Below are positions 31,303 through 40,357 of a DNA stretch of 64,000 nt, in pieces. The position numbers and the translations under genes were made by a program. The stretch comes from Enterovibrio sp. JCM 19048. Its GTDB lineage: Bacteria; Pseudomonadota; Gammaproteobacteria; Enterobacterales; Vibrionaceae. The notes under the pieces were generated by a model. The model did no database searches, was not told where the DNA came from, and saw only the letters and a program-made list of their open reading frames with translations. The stretch's first letter is position 1, and every line of letters begins with the position of its first letter. The DNA is taken from the NCBI GenBank assembly GCA_001310415.1, contig BAXE01000001.1, positions 310,001 to 374,000 on the forward strand, in the 5' to 3' direction.

Positions 31303-32304
31303 TCAGATGAGCGGGATCGTCAGGCCTTGTTCTTTGTAGTATCGCGCCGCACCCGGATGCAGTGGCACTGGCAGGCCGTCGATGGCTTTTTGCAGTGACA
31401 TCGCGGTTGTGGCTTTGTGGATACCATTCAGGAAAGCGAGGTTTTCGTAGATGGTTTTTGTCAGCAGGTAAACATCTTCATCGGTCACATCGCTGCGAAC
31501 TGCAAGGAAGTTAGGCTGTGCAACCGTTTCTACCGCTTCTGTCTGACCTGGGTACGTGTTAGGTGCGATGACAAAGCGGGTCCAGAGGTTGTAGTTGCCG
31601 TTGGCTTCTTTCATTTCCTCGTCGGTAAAACCAAGGATGGTGATTTTGTCACCCATAGCGGCATAGGCGCGGGTTACGGCACTGACCGGTACACCGGCCG
31701 GGGTGTTCATGCCGTCGACGGTACCGTTTTGCATGGCGTCAGCACTCGCACCGTATCCGAGGTAGGCAAAATCCAGCTTGTCTGCATCAATGCCAAGGCC
31801 ACCCAGGATCTGGAGGCCAGAACCTTCGGTACCTGAGTTTTTCTTGCCGATAGAGAACTTCTTGCCGTCCAGGTTTTTCATATCCGACATGGTGCCGGTT
31901 TTAGCAAGGTCACTCAGCACAACAAAGTGCTCCACGTTTTGCCAAAGCATGGAGACAGAACGCAGTTCCTTCTGAGGGCCGGATTGCTTCAGCTTGCCTT
32001 CACCGCTCCATGCCCAGGCACCATACAAACCCTGAAGGATGGCGAATTGCGCTTCGTTTTCACGCAGCAGTTTGATGTTTTCACCGGAACCGGCAGAGCT
32101 GATAGCAGAGAGTGCGAACTTATATTGAGGCTCCAGCTTTACTTTACTCAGGGTTGCCAGTGCGACTCCCACAGGATAGTAAGTTCCGCCTGTGGATGCG
32201 GTAGCGAGGATGTAGTCGCGATCCTGCGCCGCGGCGCTTTGCATACCGGCAAATGAAATCACGGTGGCGATGGATAGTGATTTGAGCAACGCTTTGATTT
32301 TCAT
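31303..32304 (-). CDS. TAXI-family TRAP substrate-binding protein
   Basis: Intact, 333 residues. Sec signal MKIKALLKSLSIATVISFAGMQSAAAQ-, then YILATASTGGTYYPVGVALA, the TAXI start motif (ATGGTGGTYYP-type), GSGENIKLLRENEAQFAI and QNGTVDGMNTPAGVPVSA. It is the periplasmic receptor of the fused permease encoded just downstream. TAXI proteins bind glutamate or C4/C5 acids where tested; the ligand here is not evident. First gene of a two-gene operon. Confidence 0.92.
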   Translation of the reverse strand: MKIKALLKSLSIATVISFAGMQSAAAQDRDYILATASTGGTYYPVGVALATLSKVKLEPQYKFALSAISSAGSGENIKLLRENEAQFAILQGLYGAWAWSGEGKLKQSGPQKELRSVSMLWQNVEHFVVLSDLAKTGTMSDMKNLDGKKFSIGKKNSGTEGSGLQILGGLGIDADKLDFAYLGYGASADAMQNGTVDGMNTPAGVPVSAVTRAYAAMGDKITILGFTDEEMKEANGNYNLWTRFVIAPNTYPGQTEAVETVAQPNFLAVRSDVTDEDVYLLTKTIYENLAFLNGIHKATTAMSLQKAIDGLPVPLHPGAARYYKEQGLTIPLI

Positions 32305-32512
32305 ATAACACTCCGTTGTGGAAGAGTTCCTTCGTTGGCTGAGAAGCGAAGCCGTGGGTGGGGTACAGGCTCGCGCAGTAAACGGAGAAAGGATAGCTAA
32401 AAATGTAAACGGACTGTTAATTTGAGAGTGATAAACCTAAGCGCTATCTCAGTTTTTCGTTCCGGTTTCGACTTTAGTAGAATGAGCGTCTTGCAATTAT
32501 CCGGGGGATCAA

Positions 32513-32764
32513 ATGGCTAAACCAAATAAAAAGATGCCGGAGCGTTCCGTTGATATCATTTGCGCCAAGTGTAAAACCCTGTTGTTCAAATATAAAAAGG
32601 GCGGAAAAGGGGCGCTGACGAAGTGTTGGAAAGAGAGAATTGTGGCGGATTACACCACCACACCTTGCCAATGTCCGGGATGTGGCAGTGTGTTTGCCAG
32701 AGATACTTTGGTACGGGGAACACCCGCCTTTAAAGTGGTTGGTGGCAAAGTGGCCATGAAGTAA
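32513..32764 (+). CDS. small zinc-ribbon protein
   Basis: Intact, 83 residues, strongly basic (many Lys). Two Cys pairs, CAKC near residue 18 and CPGC near residue 55 with an additional CQ, form a likely zinc ribbon. The N-terminus AKPNKKMPERSVDI suggests a nucleic-acid-binding or ribosome-associated role, but this is inference. The gene ends at a terminator shared with the converging gene. Confidence 0.7.
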   Translation: MAKPNKKMPERSVDIICAKCKTLLFKYKKGGKGALTKCWKERIVADYTTTPCQCPGCGSVFARDTLVRGTPAFKVVGGKVAMK

Positions 32765-32783
32765 CGCGGCAGACGCAAAAACA

Positions 32784-32810
32784 AAACGGACACCCTTGGG
32801 CGTCCGTTTT
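32784..32810 (+). terminator. rho-independent terminator (bidirectional)
   Basis: AAAACGGAC-ACCCTTGGGC-GTCCGTTTT stem-loop with A and T runs. Confidence 0.88.
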
Positions 32811-32838
32811 AAATTCGTGTTGCACGGAAGGTGAGGGA

Positions 32839-33326
32839 TTAGATACCGCGCGTTTCAGCAGACCAGCCATCAGCTTAGAGCTTGATTTCACGCCGGAAGA
32901 CTTAGATTTGAATTCACCAGCCAGACGTGTATCACCGATTTCACGGGCGATGTGTTGCATGGTGAGGTACATATCTTTCGCGCTTTTCATGCGGTTTTGG
33001 TCGTTCAATGGCGTCAGAAGCTTAAGCATGTCTGAGCCTTTCATTTCTTTTTCTACCGCATACGACTCGATAGAAGTCAGTAGTCGGTCCAGATCCGCTG
33101 TCGCTTCTGAACTCTCGATACCTTCTTTCTTCATCGCTTTCAGATTACGGCGACGAATCTGCTTGATAAGGAAAGTTGGGCGATTCATACGCTTGAAGCC
33201 CCAGTAGCCTGCTGCGATGACAAGGGCGATACCACCCACCACGTATGGCCAGATTGCGCCAGAAGATTCAGCAGCAGTTTGCGCAGTTGCTGCAACTTCG
33301 ATTGCAGCTGAAGGTACGTCAGACAT
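32839..33326 (-). CDS. membrane-anchored hypothetical protein (1 frameshift near the stop)
   Basis: About 162 residues. One membrane segment (IWPYVVGGIALVIAAGYWGF, residues 24-43) follows a short acidic N-terminus; the cytoplasmic part is basic and helical (RRRNLKAMKKEG). As given, the frame runs on to 32730, straight through the terminator into the converging gene. Restoring one base in the GCGCG near 32850 ends it at LLKRAGI with TAA at 32839-32841, which is more sensible. Function unknown. Confidence 0.65.
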
Positions 33327-33579
33327 CTCGTTTTACCTTGTTGTTCTCATTTCAATGTCGCGTAGTTTCGCACTGTTAAACGAAAATACGCTGTCGGGCT
33401 TCACATTAAAGGAAAGTGGGCGCGTTTGGGAAGACCGTTTGCGGAATTTTTATGCGGGTTGCTAGTTTTAGCAGCAGCGTGAGCCGGAGGTGGGTTAATT
33501 TTTGGTGAATACCATGCGGTAAATTATGCATTTAGCGTTGTGGCTGCGTTAAACCCAAGAGGTTGTTTTTACGTTGGAA

Positions 33580-33960
33580 TTAATTCACGCCGTTTTTCTG
33601 CAGCCAATGCTGCCATTCGCGCATCTTGGCGGTGAGGTTTGCTGACAACACAGAAAAGTCACTGCCCATTTTCATGCGCTGATTGGCGGTCTCTTTATCG
33701 CCGTTTAACGCGATTTCCAAAATAGTGCCCGCTTCACGGTGGAAGGCGGCGTGCAGGGTGACAATTTCGTCGTAGTGGGGTGTTTCTTTGTATTGTTCGT
33801 CCATGCGGTAATGAAGCCATTTACCAAACGAACAATTGTTATCGAGTTTCACGCGGGCAGGGGTGGATTCACATTCTCCTGTATCAATGGCAATTCGTAG
33901 TTTGTGTTTCCATTTACCATGGGCACTTACGGCTGCGTCAATTTCATCCATAATCGCCAT
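33580..33960 (-). CDS. stand-alone CZB (chemoreceptor zinc-binding) domain protein
   Basis: Intact, 126 residues, entirely one CZB domain. The zinc ligands are visible: His in AHGKWKHKL, Cys in NNCSFGKWLHY, and the two His in HYDEIVTLHAAFHREAG. CZB domains normally sit at the end of chemoreceptors or diguanylate cyclases and sense zinc or hypochlorite. Here there is no fused partner, so it may act in trans. RBS GGAGG is present. Unlinked to cheV (5 kb away). Confidence 0.88.
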   Translation of the reverse strand: MAIMDEIDAAVSAHGKWKHKLRIAIDTGECESTPARVKLDNNCSFGKWLHYRMDEQYKETPHYDEIVTLHAAFHREAGTILEIALNGDKETANQRMKMGSDFSVLSANLTAKMREWQHWLQKNGVN

Positions 33961-34056
33961 TTATATCCTCCGATCTTATGCAGCAATACCAAGTATTTTG
34001 TTGATTAATAGAAGCATAGTTAGGATTGGCTGAATTAGGCAATGTGCAACACAGCG

Positions 34057-34083
34057 AATAAAAAAGCAGAGCCGTAGCTCTGC
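34057..34083 (-). terminator. rho-independent terminator after gabD
   Basis: GCAGAGC-TACG-GCTCTGC on the minus strand, followed by TTTTTTA; 28 bases past the gabD stop. Confidence 0.88.
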
Positions 34084-34110
34084 CTGTTTTGTAAGGATGA
34101 TGAACAGTGA

Positions 34111-35538
34111 TTACATACCGCCCAGGCAGATGTATTTGGTGTTCAGGTACTCATCCAGACCCTCACGGGCGCCTTCACGCCCAATGCCGGACTGTTTTAC
34201 CCCGCCAAAGGGGGCCACTTCGGTGGAAATAATGCCTTCGTTCACGCCAACCATGCCATATTCCAGTGCCTCTGCCACGCGGAACACGCGGTTGATGTCC
34301 TTACTGTAGAAGTAGCTGGCAAGGCCATAAATGGTGTCATTCGCCATTTCAACCAGCTCGTTCTCGTCAGAAAAGCGGATAACCGGTGCGATAGGGCCAA
34401 AAATCTCGTCCTGAACGATAGCCATATCATGACTGACGTCAGTCAGCACCGTGGGCTCAAAGAACTGACCACCCAAATCACGTCCACCACAGGCCAATTT
34501 CGCGCCCTGGGTGACGGCGTTGTCGAGCAGAGACTGGATTTTGGCTTTAGCTGGCTCATCAATTAACGGGCCAATAGCCACGCCGTCTTCCAGGCCATTG
34601 CCGACCTTCAGTGCTTCAACCGCAGTAACGAATTTCGCCACAAACACATCGTAAACGGCGTCATGAACATAGAAACGGTTGGCACAAACGCAGGTTTGAC
34701 CGGCATTGCGGAATTTAGACGCGATAGCCCCTTTTACCGCCGAATCAATGTCTGCATCGTCAAAGACGATAAACGGCGCATTGCCACCCAGCTCCATAGA
34801 AGCACGCTTCACGGTCTCTGCACTCTGTTTCATCAGGATACGGCCGACATTGGTAGAGCCGGTAAAGGAGATTTTCTGGATATGCGGACTGCTGCAAAAC
34901 AGTTCACCCACCATCGCTGCTTCTGTAGTCGTAACGATAGGCAGCAAAGCACGGGGTAATCCCGCTTGGTAAGCCAATTCTGCTACGGCATAGGCGCTAA
35001 GTGGCGTCTGCGCAGCCGGTTTGGCAATAAAGGCGCAACCTGCTGCGAGAGCAGGGGCAGCTTTGCGGGTGATCATTGCAATCGGGAAGTTCCACGGCGT
35101 GATAGCGGCAGCAACGCCCACTGGCTGGCGGATAGTCATAATGCGTCGGTCACCCAGTGGTGCCGGTATGGTTTCGCCGTAGGTACGTTTGCCTTCTTCA
35201 GCAAACCACTGAACAAACGAAGCACCGTAGGCGACTTCACCACGGGATTCTGCCAGTGGTTTACCTTGTTCCAGCGTCATGATCCGCGCCAGATCTTCCT
35301 GATTATCCATTAGTAACTGATACCAATGGTTTAGGATTTCGGCGCGCTGTTTTGCGGTTGTTTTCGCCCATTCTTTTTGTGCGGACTCGGCGGCAAGGAT
35401 GGTTCTTTCTATGGTCTCGCGGCTGTGTGACGGGACATAGCCCAATACATTTCCATCTGCCGGGTTGGTTACAGCGATAGCACTGTTCACGTTTTCGCAC
35501 ATTGCAGAAAGCAACGATAGGTTTTTAATCTGATCCAT
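34111..35538 (-). CDS. gabD: NAD(P)-dependent succinate-semialdehyde dehydrogenase
   Basis: Intact, 475 residues from ATG 35538; an upstream in-frame extension has no support. Aldehyde dehydrogenase fold: ITPWNFPIAMITRKAAPALAAGC, general base Glu in ASMELGGNAPFIVFDDADID, nucleophile in RNAGQTCVCANRFYV, and DEIFGPIAPVIRF. The SMELGGNAPFIV and TPLSAYA patterns are GabD-like. Oxidises succinate semialdehyde to succinate at the end of GABA or 4-hydroxybutyrate breakdown. No gabT or gabP is adjacent; a related semialdehyde such as glutarate semialdehyde is possible. Confidence 0.88.
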   Translation of the reverse strand: MDQIKNLSLLSAMCENVNSAIAVTNPADGNVLGYVPSHSRETIERTILAAESAQKEWAKTTAKQRAEILNHWYQLLMDNQEDLARIMTLEQGKPLAESRGEVAYGASFVQWFAEEGKRTYGETIPAPLGDRRIMTIRQPVGVAAAITPWNFPIAMITRKAAPALAAGCAFIAKPAAQTPLSAYAVAELAYQAGLPRALLPIVTTTEAAMVGELFCSSPHIQKISFTGSTNVGRILMKQSAETVKRASMELGGNAPFIVFDDADIDSAVKGAIASKFRNAGQTCVCANRFYVHDAVYDVFVAKFVTAVEALKVGNGLEDGVAIGPLIDEPAKAKIQSLLDNAVTQGAKLACGGRDLGGQFFEPTVLTDVSHDMAIVQDEIFGPIAPVIRFSDENELVEMANDTIYGLASYFYSKDINRVFRVAEALEYGMVGVNEGIISTEVAPFGGVKQSGIGREGAREGLDEYLNTKYICLGGM

Positions 35539-35820
35539 TATCCGTGTCCATGTATGGGTGAATACGCTAAATGTCAGACTAACGGCGGAATCATCACAGT
35601 GCAAGCCGTGGGAGGCATACCGTTGGAAAACAGTGATTCCATTAACCGTTTTGTGATTTTCGTGTGCAATATAATGAACAGTGGCTTACTGGGTCTGACC
35701 CAAACAGTCCCGGTAATTGCCCTCTCTGGCACGTGTTTTTATCACGTTTTGAGGTAACTCATTGCCTATTCAATGAATTATCAATACCGGATTTCGTGGT
35801 GTAAGAATTACAAGAATTAA

Positions 35821-35836
35821 CGTGATTAATGTCACA
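35821..35836. promoter_or_regulatory. CRP-like site in the gabD-lipoprotein gap
   Basis: CGTGA-TTAATG-TCACA differs from the CRP consensus TGTGA-N6-TCACA by one base. The surrounding 449-bp gap (35539-35987) between divergent genes contains no supported gene; the site is 151 bp before the lipoprotein start. Confidence 0.6.
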
Positions 35837-35987
35837 TAAAAATGCGAATGGGGCGTGAGCCTCAGGGCTAAATTTAACCTGTGTCATTCAAATACTCCGC
35901 CCGCCAAGCAGTGAAAATTATTCATATAAAACAACAAATAATAAGAAGTACGCGGTGCGGTTTCTGTCATTAAATGGGGATTAGCCG

Positions 35988-37246
35988 ATGAAACTCGTCA
36001 AAGCGACTGTGTGCGCCGTTGCGTTAGCCACTTTGCTCAGTGCCTGTCAGTCAACCACAGAACCACGTCAGATTGCATCCGAAACCAACAAAGCATCGCA
36101 GGAAAGCCAGAACACCTTGAAGGTTTATGAGGCTTCAAAATCCAGCTATGAATCCTGGTTGGTGAAAATGGAAGAGAGCAAATCTCTCCGTCTTTACGAC
36201 AAGGATCTTGTGGAAGACCTTTTTGATGCATGGTCTGAAGCCGTCGATGTTTATGAAGACTTTGCCTCCAATCCTGGCAAAGCGACAGAAAGCTACTCCG
36301 TATTTTCATCCGGCACTTATGCGGAGGTATTTGATAAACGTCTTTTGGCGGTGTCCTCGCTCTACGACAAGTTGCAGTCACTCAAATCAGAAGCGGATTC
36401 ATTGTTAGCCCCCGCAATTGCGGAGATGGCGTACCTGGACAGTATCGAAGCTGAACAGCATTTTGCTTCGCGCTACAAGCGACTGGCCTCTGACTACCGG
36501 GCGTTGTTTGAAGACGTGGCGGATAACGATATCGACGATGCGCAGGTTGGTCAGGCTGAGTTTCTTGCCGATGCGAAGAAGCTTGAGGTGGCCGTTGCGG
36601 TCAAACTGAATATCGAACCCTTGAAAAGCGATATTGCATTGCTGAGAAAGGAAGGGTTTAAAACCGCGGCTCCTATAAGCTTTACCAAAGCCAATGCGGC
36701 GCTGGAGCAGGCAGTTGTAACCGTCACTGCCAACCTCGGGATAACGCCGTCATTGCTTCTGCTGTTGGTGATGTCACCTTTGAAATTGAGCACCTTAAAC
36801 ATATCGGTCAGGAGGTGAAGCGTTTCCGAAACGTTGACGACGGTAAGTTTGAACCGCTGATTTTGGAGCTTGAAAACCAGCTACATGCGATTGCGCAGGC
36901 AATGCAGCATGATGATCTCCGAGACCAGCCTATGCAGCAACAGGCATTGGCAATGGAAGAGAAAGCGCAGTCGCTGACCGGTTCAACCGATGTGGATCCG
37001 CAACTCGCTGCGTTGATGGCAAAGCTGGATGCCGTTCAGGCTGACCTGACGGTATCGCAACAGGAAAAAGAAACCCTGTCTGCCCAGGTTTCAACATTGG
37101 AGGCGAAAAACAGCCAGAACGAAGGCTTGATCGATGATTTGAAAATGGTGATTGATACCATCAAACCGCAGACCATGGAAAAGGCTCAACCGGCAGCGAA
37201 TATGATGGAGAGTAGCGGGATGAAAAAGGTAGAGCCTGAAGCTTAA
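35988..37246 (+). CDS. outer-membrane-type lipoprotein with coiled-coil C-terminus (1 frameshift)
   Basis: About 419 residues. The signal peptide has lipobox LLSAC at residues 16-20; Gln after the Cys predicts outer-membrane sorting. The rest is highly helical: DLVEDLFDAWSEAVDVYEDF, a central acidic domain, and a Gln/Glu-rich coiled coil (LDAVQADLTVSQQEKETLSAQVSTLE; only the QADLTVSQQEKET core is cited as evidence). One base is missing near 36742 (after VTVTANLG), giving SAVGDVTFEIEHLKHIGQEV. No family recognised. A CRP-like site lies upstream. Confidence 0.7.
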
Positions 37247-37267
37247 GGGGTGTTTGAGCAGAGAAAA

Positions 37268-37293
37268 GAAGAGCGCCGGTGGGCGCTCTCTTT
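37268..37293 (+). terminator. rho-independent terminator
   Basis: AGAGCGCC-GGT-GGGCGCTCT stem with a following TTT, between converging genes. Confidence 0.8.
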
Positions 37294-37295
37294 GA

Positions 37296-38311
37296 TCATG
37301 AAACCAGATAGTAGTGCTTGTTCGCCTTCTGGCCGATGGTGCCGGCTTCCATCATTTGTTCAAACAGTTGGTCGACGTCGTCGTTGTTCATCAGGAAGTG
37401 TTTTGCCACCGCTTTTTTCGAGCAGGTGATCACACCATCTCCGACTGCCTTGCGGATTTTTCTTCCATGGTCAGCGGTACTTCTGGCTCTGCGGATGCAA
37501 TGTTATCTGCATTCAGATCCGGTTTGTGCTCAAGGTAGCCAATCGGCTGAGGCACATCCTTGGTCGTAACATCAAAGTCGGCATGGCTTTGGTAGAAGCG
37601 GCGGAAACGCAACTCTTCACCAATCACACCCACAAAAAACGCCGCAAACAGATCCAGCAGGATAGAAAGGAACACCACCAAACCAAATTGCGCAGCTTGC
37701 TGGGAAACGTCAAACGCTTTCGCCAGGCTATCAATGAGGCCGATTGCCGAACCTTGTGATACCGGCGGCAGGGAATCGCGTTCAGTCGCCAGACGGATCT
37801 GTTCCTCTCGCAGACGGTTGTTTTGTTCCTGAATGCGGGTCACGCCCGTCGCAATGCGTTCCATTTCAATGTATTTCTGGGCCGCAAGGTTGTTAAGCTC
37901 AATTTGCTTATCAAGCGCGGCGATTTGACGGTCATACGCGGCGACTTTGGCTTCTTGAATCGAAATGACGCCCTGCGCTTTATTGGTCGCACTGTTAATG
38001 CCGCCAATACTGCCGCCAATAGAAATGGCTGCCAGTACCAGATAGAAAACCAGAGCCGTCAGCGCACCGGTGTAATTACGGTGTGCGCGGCGCTCGCCAT
38101 ATTCATACCAGGCGTAGAATTTACCCGCCTCAAAAATAATCGCCAGTGTGCCGAAAAGGGCCTTCATTAACGGGTTATCGTCAATGGAAAGAAACAACAG
38201 TAGTGAGAAAACCGTCGAGGTGACCACCGCTGCGCCGGTGAAGGTGTAAACGCTGACCATGGCGAATGGTCCCTTGGGATACCGGTATCCCAGCATGTTC
38301 TGATAAAGCAT
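37296..38311 (-). CDS. multi-pass membrane protein with central coiled coil (1 frameshift)
   Basis: About 338 residues. Start MLYQNMLGYRYPKG at 38311 is preferred over the longer frame, which reads a Cys-rich unlikely leader. Three membrane segments near residues 20-40, 45-65 and 80-105, a Gln/Glu/Arg coiled coil (QEAKVAAYDRQIAALDKQ), a fourth segment (FGLVVFLSILLDLFAAFFVG), and a cytoplasmic tail. A missing A near 37455 hides the true end, which reads GDGVITCSKKAVAKHF...HYYLVS and looks like a small winged-helix domain. The topology resembles plasmid- or phage-borne membrane proteins of unknown role. Function unknown. Confidence 0.65.
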
Positions 38312-38442
38312 AAATGTGTCATTGATCACGGTTCGAAGGTCGGTGGAGCATACCGCAATGATGACGGAGGTTCTGCAACTGTGGCACGTTGGAACGTTCA
38401 ACTGCTTGTTTCAGCACCAGATTGTTCCTGTTTTAACCAGCT

Positions 38443-39372
38443 TTAGTATCCCTGATCGGATTGCATCGCCCATAAATGGGCGGCAACCAGTGCGCGATAA
38501 GGGGAAAACGGCGCCAACCATTGCTGTGTTTCCTTCTCTGAAGGCTTATCTTCAAGTGCCAAAAGCCGCTGTAAATTGCGTCTGACAGCCACATCACCAT
38601 GCAGCGAACCATCGAGATAACCAAAGCCGCGAAGCAGGGTGTAGCTCACTGTCCAAGGGCCGACACCTTTAACCGCCAGCAGGTTTTTGGCAATTGCAGC
38701 TGGGTCATCATTCAGAGAAAGGGAGAGTTCTTTGCTCACGATAAGCTGCGCAACGCGCTGGATGGTCGTGGCTTTGGAGTTGGAATAGCCACATTCGCGA
38801 TAGGTACTGATATCCGTAGCGGCAAGCAAGCCAGCATCCGGTTGGCAAAGCATTCCGCAACTGTGTGGCACACCGGTTTTCTCTATTAGCCTGCGACGGA
38901 TAGACACCGCAGCTTCAACGCTGATGAGCTGTCCGGTAATTGCCCAGGTAATGGCTTCAAACGGTGTGACAGTTTGCGGGATGCGCAGCCCATGACTGTG
39001 TTTGAGAAGCCGGCAGATATTCGCATCGTTTTTGTACGCTTCCTCAAACGCCGAAATATCCTGCGTTAACCCGAGCATATGGCGCAGCAAAGTTTCCAGT
39101 GCTTGCGGGGTGAGGGGAGCGGTATCACCGTCAACGGCCAGCGCGATTTCAGCACTGTTTTGCGACAGCGTCAGAATAAGGCAGCATGGCACGCCGTTAA
39201 TCAGCATCGCCTTTTCAACGCTGTTGTCAGAAACCCTCTCACAAAGCTCGGTTTTGTCGCGTCGATGGAAGGCAAGGAAATCCTGAAGGCGGAAATCAAC
39301 AGGCAGGGTAACGCGTGCCGTCAATTCTTGATGCGGGTGGTTTGAGATTGGCGTCTTGGTGTTCCGATTCAT
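38443..39372 (-). CDS. DNA-3-methyladenine glycosylase II (AlkA-like)
   Basis: Intact, 309 residues. HhH-GPD superfamily: PQTVTPFEAITWAITGQLISVEAA opens the catalytic domain, and the helix-hairpin-helix LLAVKGVGPWTVSYTLLRGFG is followed by the catalytic Asp in LHGDVAVRRN. Removes alkylated bases from DNA. It lacks the Ada-type regulatory domain found fused in some relatives. Transcribed alone. Confidence 0.88.
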   Translation of the reverse strand: MNRNTKTPISNHPHQELTARVTLPVDFRLQDFLAFHRRDKTELCERVSDNSVEKAMLINGVPCCLILTLSQNSAEIALAVDGDTAPLTPQALETLLRHMLGLTQDISAFEEAYKNDANICRLLKHSHGLRIPQTVTPFEAITWAITGQLISVEAAVSIRRRLIEKTGVPHSCGMLCQPDAGLLAATDISTYRECGYSNSKATTIQRVAQLIVSKELSLSLNDDPAAIAKNLLAVKGVGPWTVSYTLLRGFGYLDGSLHGDVAVRRNLQRLLALEDKPSEKETQQWLAPFSPYRALVAAHLWAMQSDQGY

Positions 39373-39600
39373 CGTGTATATCTAGATTTGGCGGGATATT
39401 CCTCAGAGCCTAGCGGGTTGGGGATCAGAAATCGAGGAGAGTGCATCTAGCGCACTATAACTAAATGTGTTGTTTATCATTTGTACGACCAGGATCACAG
39501 GCAGCGCCAATGCCAATGGGCTTGGCAAGAAGCTGAACTGCCTGACTTGTCATGAATGCCTGGTTTAAAAAGAAGGCTGCGTGGTAGTTTTCAGCCGCAT

Positions 39601-40309
39601 TCAGGTCGCTTGAATGTAGCGCCTTTCCGGGCGACCAACACTGCCGTAATTTACCTGCGCTTCGAGTTCCTGGGTGCTGACCATGTATTCGAGATACCTT
39701 CTTGCCGTGGTGCGGCTTGCTCCAATTAATGCACCGACTTCTTCTGCATTGAACGATTCGGTAGAGCCGGAGAACACCGAGCGGATTTTATCCAGCGTGA
39801 TGCCGTCGATACCTTTTGGCAGGCGGGTGATGTTGGGCTGGGGTGTGTCTGGTGCAGGCGTGTTGCCCGTTACGCGCTGGGGGAGCAGCGTATCGACATC
39901 AGTTTGAGCAAGGTTTTCCATCGCGTGGAGCTTTTCCAAATGGGCGGTATATTGCCCAATCACTTCCTGCAGACGCTCAAACACCAGCGGTTTTAGAATG
40001 TAATAGAACACGCCGCCACGCAGCGCGTCGCGCAGGGTATCCACTTCTTTTGCCGCTGTGATGAGGATAACGTCGGTGGCGCTGTTATTGGCGCGCAACT
40101 TACGCAGCAGATCGAGCCTGTGCCGTTGGGGAAATGATTGTCCAGAAGCAAGAGTTCAGGTTTGAACACGTCAACGAGATCTTCGGCATCTTCCAATGTG
40201 TGGCGATGCCAACCAGTTCGACGCCGTCGATACGTTCCAGAAAGCGTTTCTGTATTTCTGCAATTTGCACATCATCTTCAGCGATGACCACGCGGATCTT
40301 TTCAGTCAT
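39601..40309 (-). CDS. CitB/DpiA/DcuR-family response regulator (2 frameshifts)
   Basis: About 236 residues. The receiver domain starts KIRVVIAEDDVQIAEIQKRFLE, with phospho-acceptor Asp in PELLLLDNHFPNGTG and the Lys in ILKPLVFERLQ; the C-terminal helix-turn-helix is VGALIGASRTTARRYLEYMV, the CitB/DcuR type. Missing bases near 40198 (GIAHTLEDAED) and 40115 (TGLDLLRKLRAN). It is the cytoplasmic partner of the kinase immediately upstream on the same strand and divergent from tctCBA, so it most likely activates tricarboxylate uptake genes. Confidence 0.9.
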
Positions 40310-40357
40310 AGATACAGCTGACTCCTTGCTTCTCTCTTAATTCTATATTGCTCTAAG

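Noticed and set aside
32730-32838. C-terminal extension of the 32839-33326 gene through the terminator
   Set aside because: It crosses a strong bidirectional terminator and the converging gene; one restored base gives a stop at 32839.
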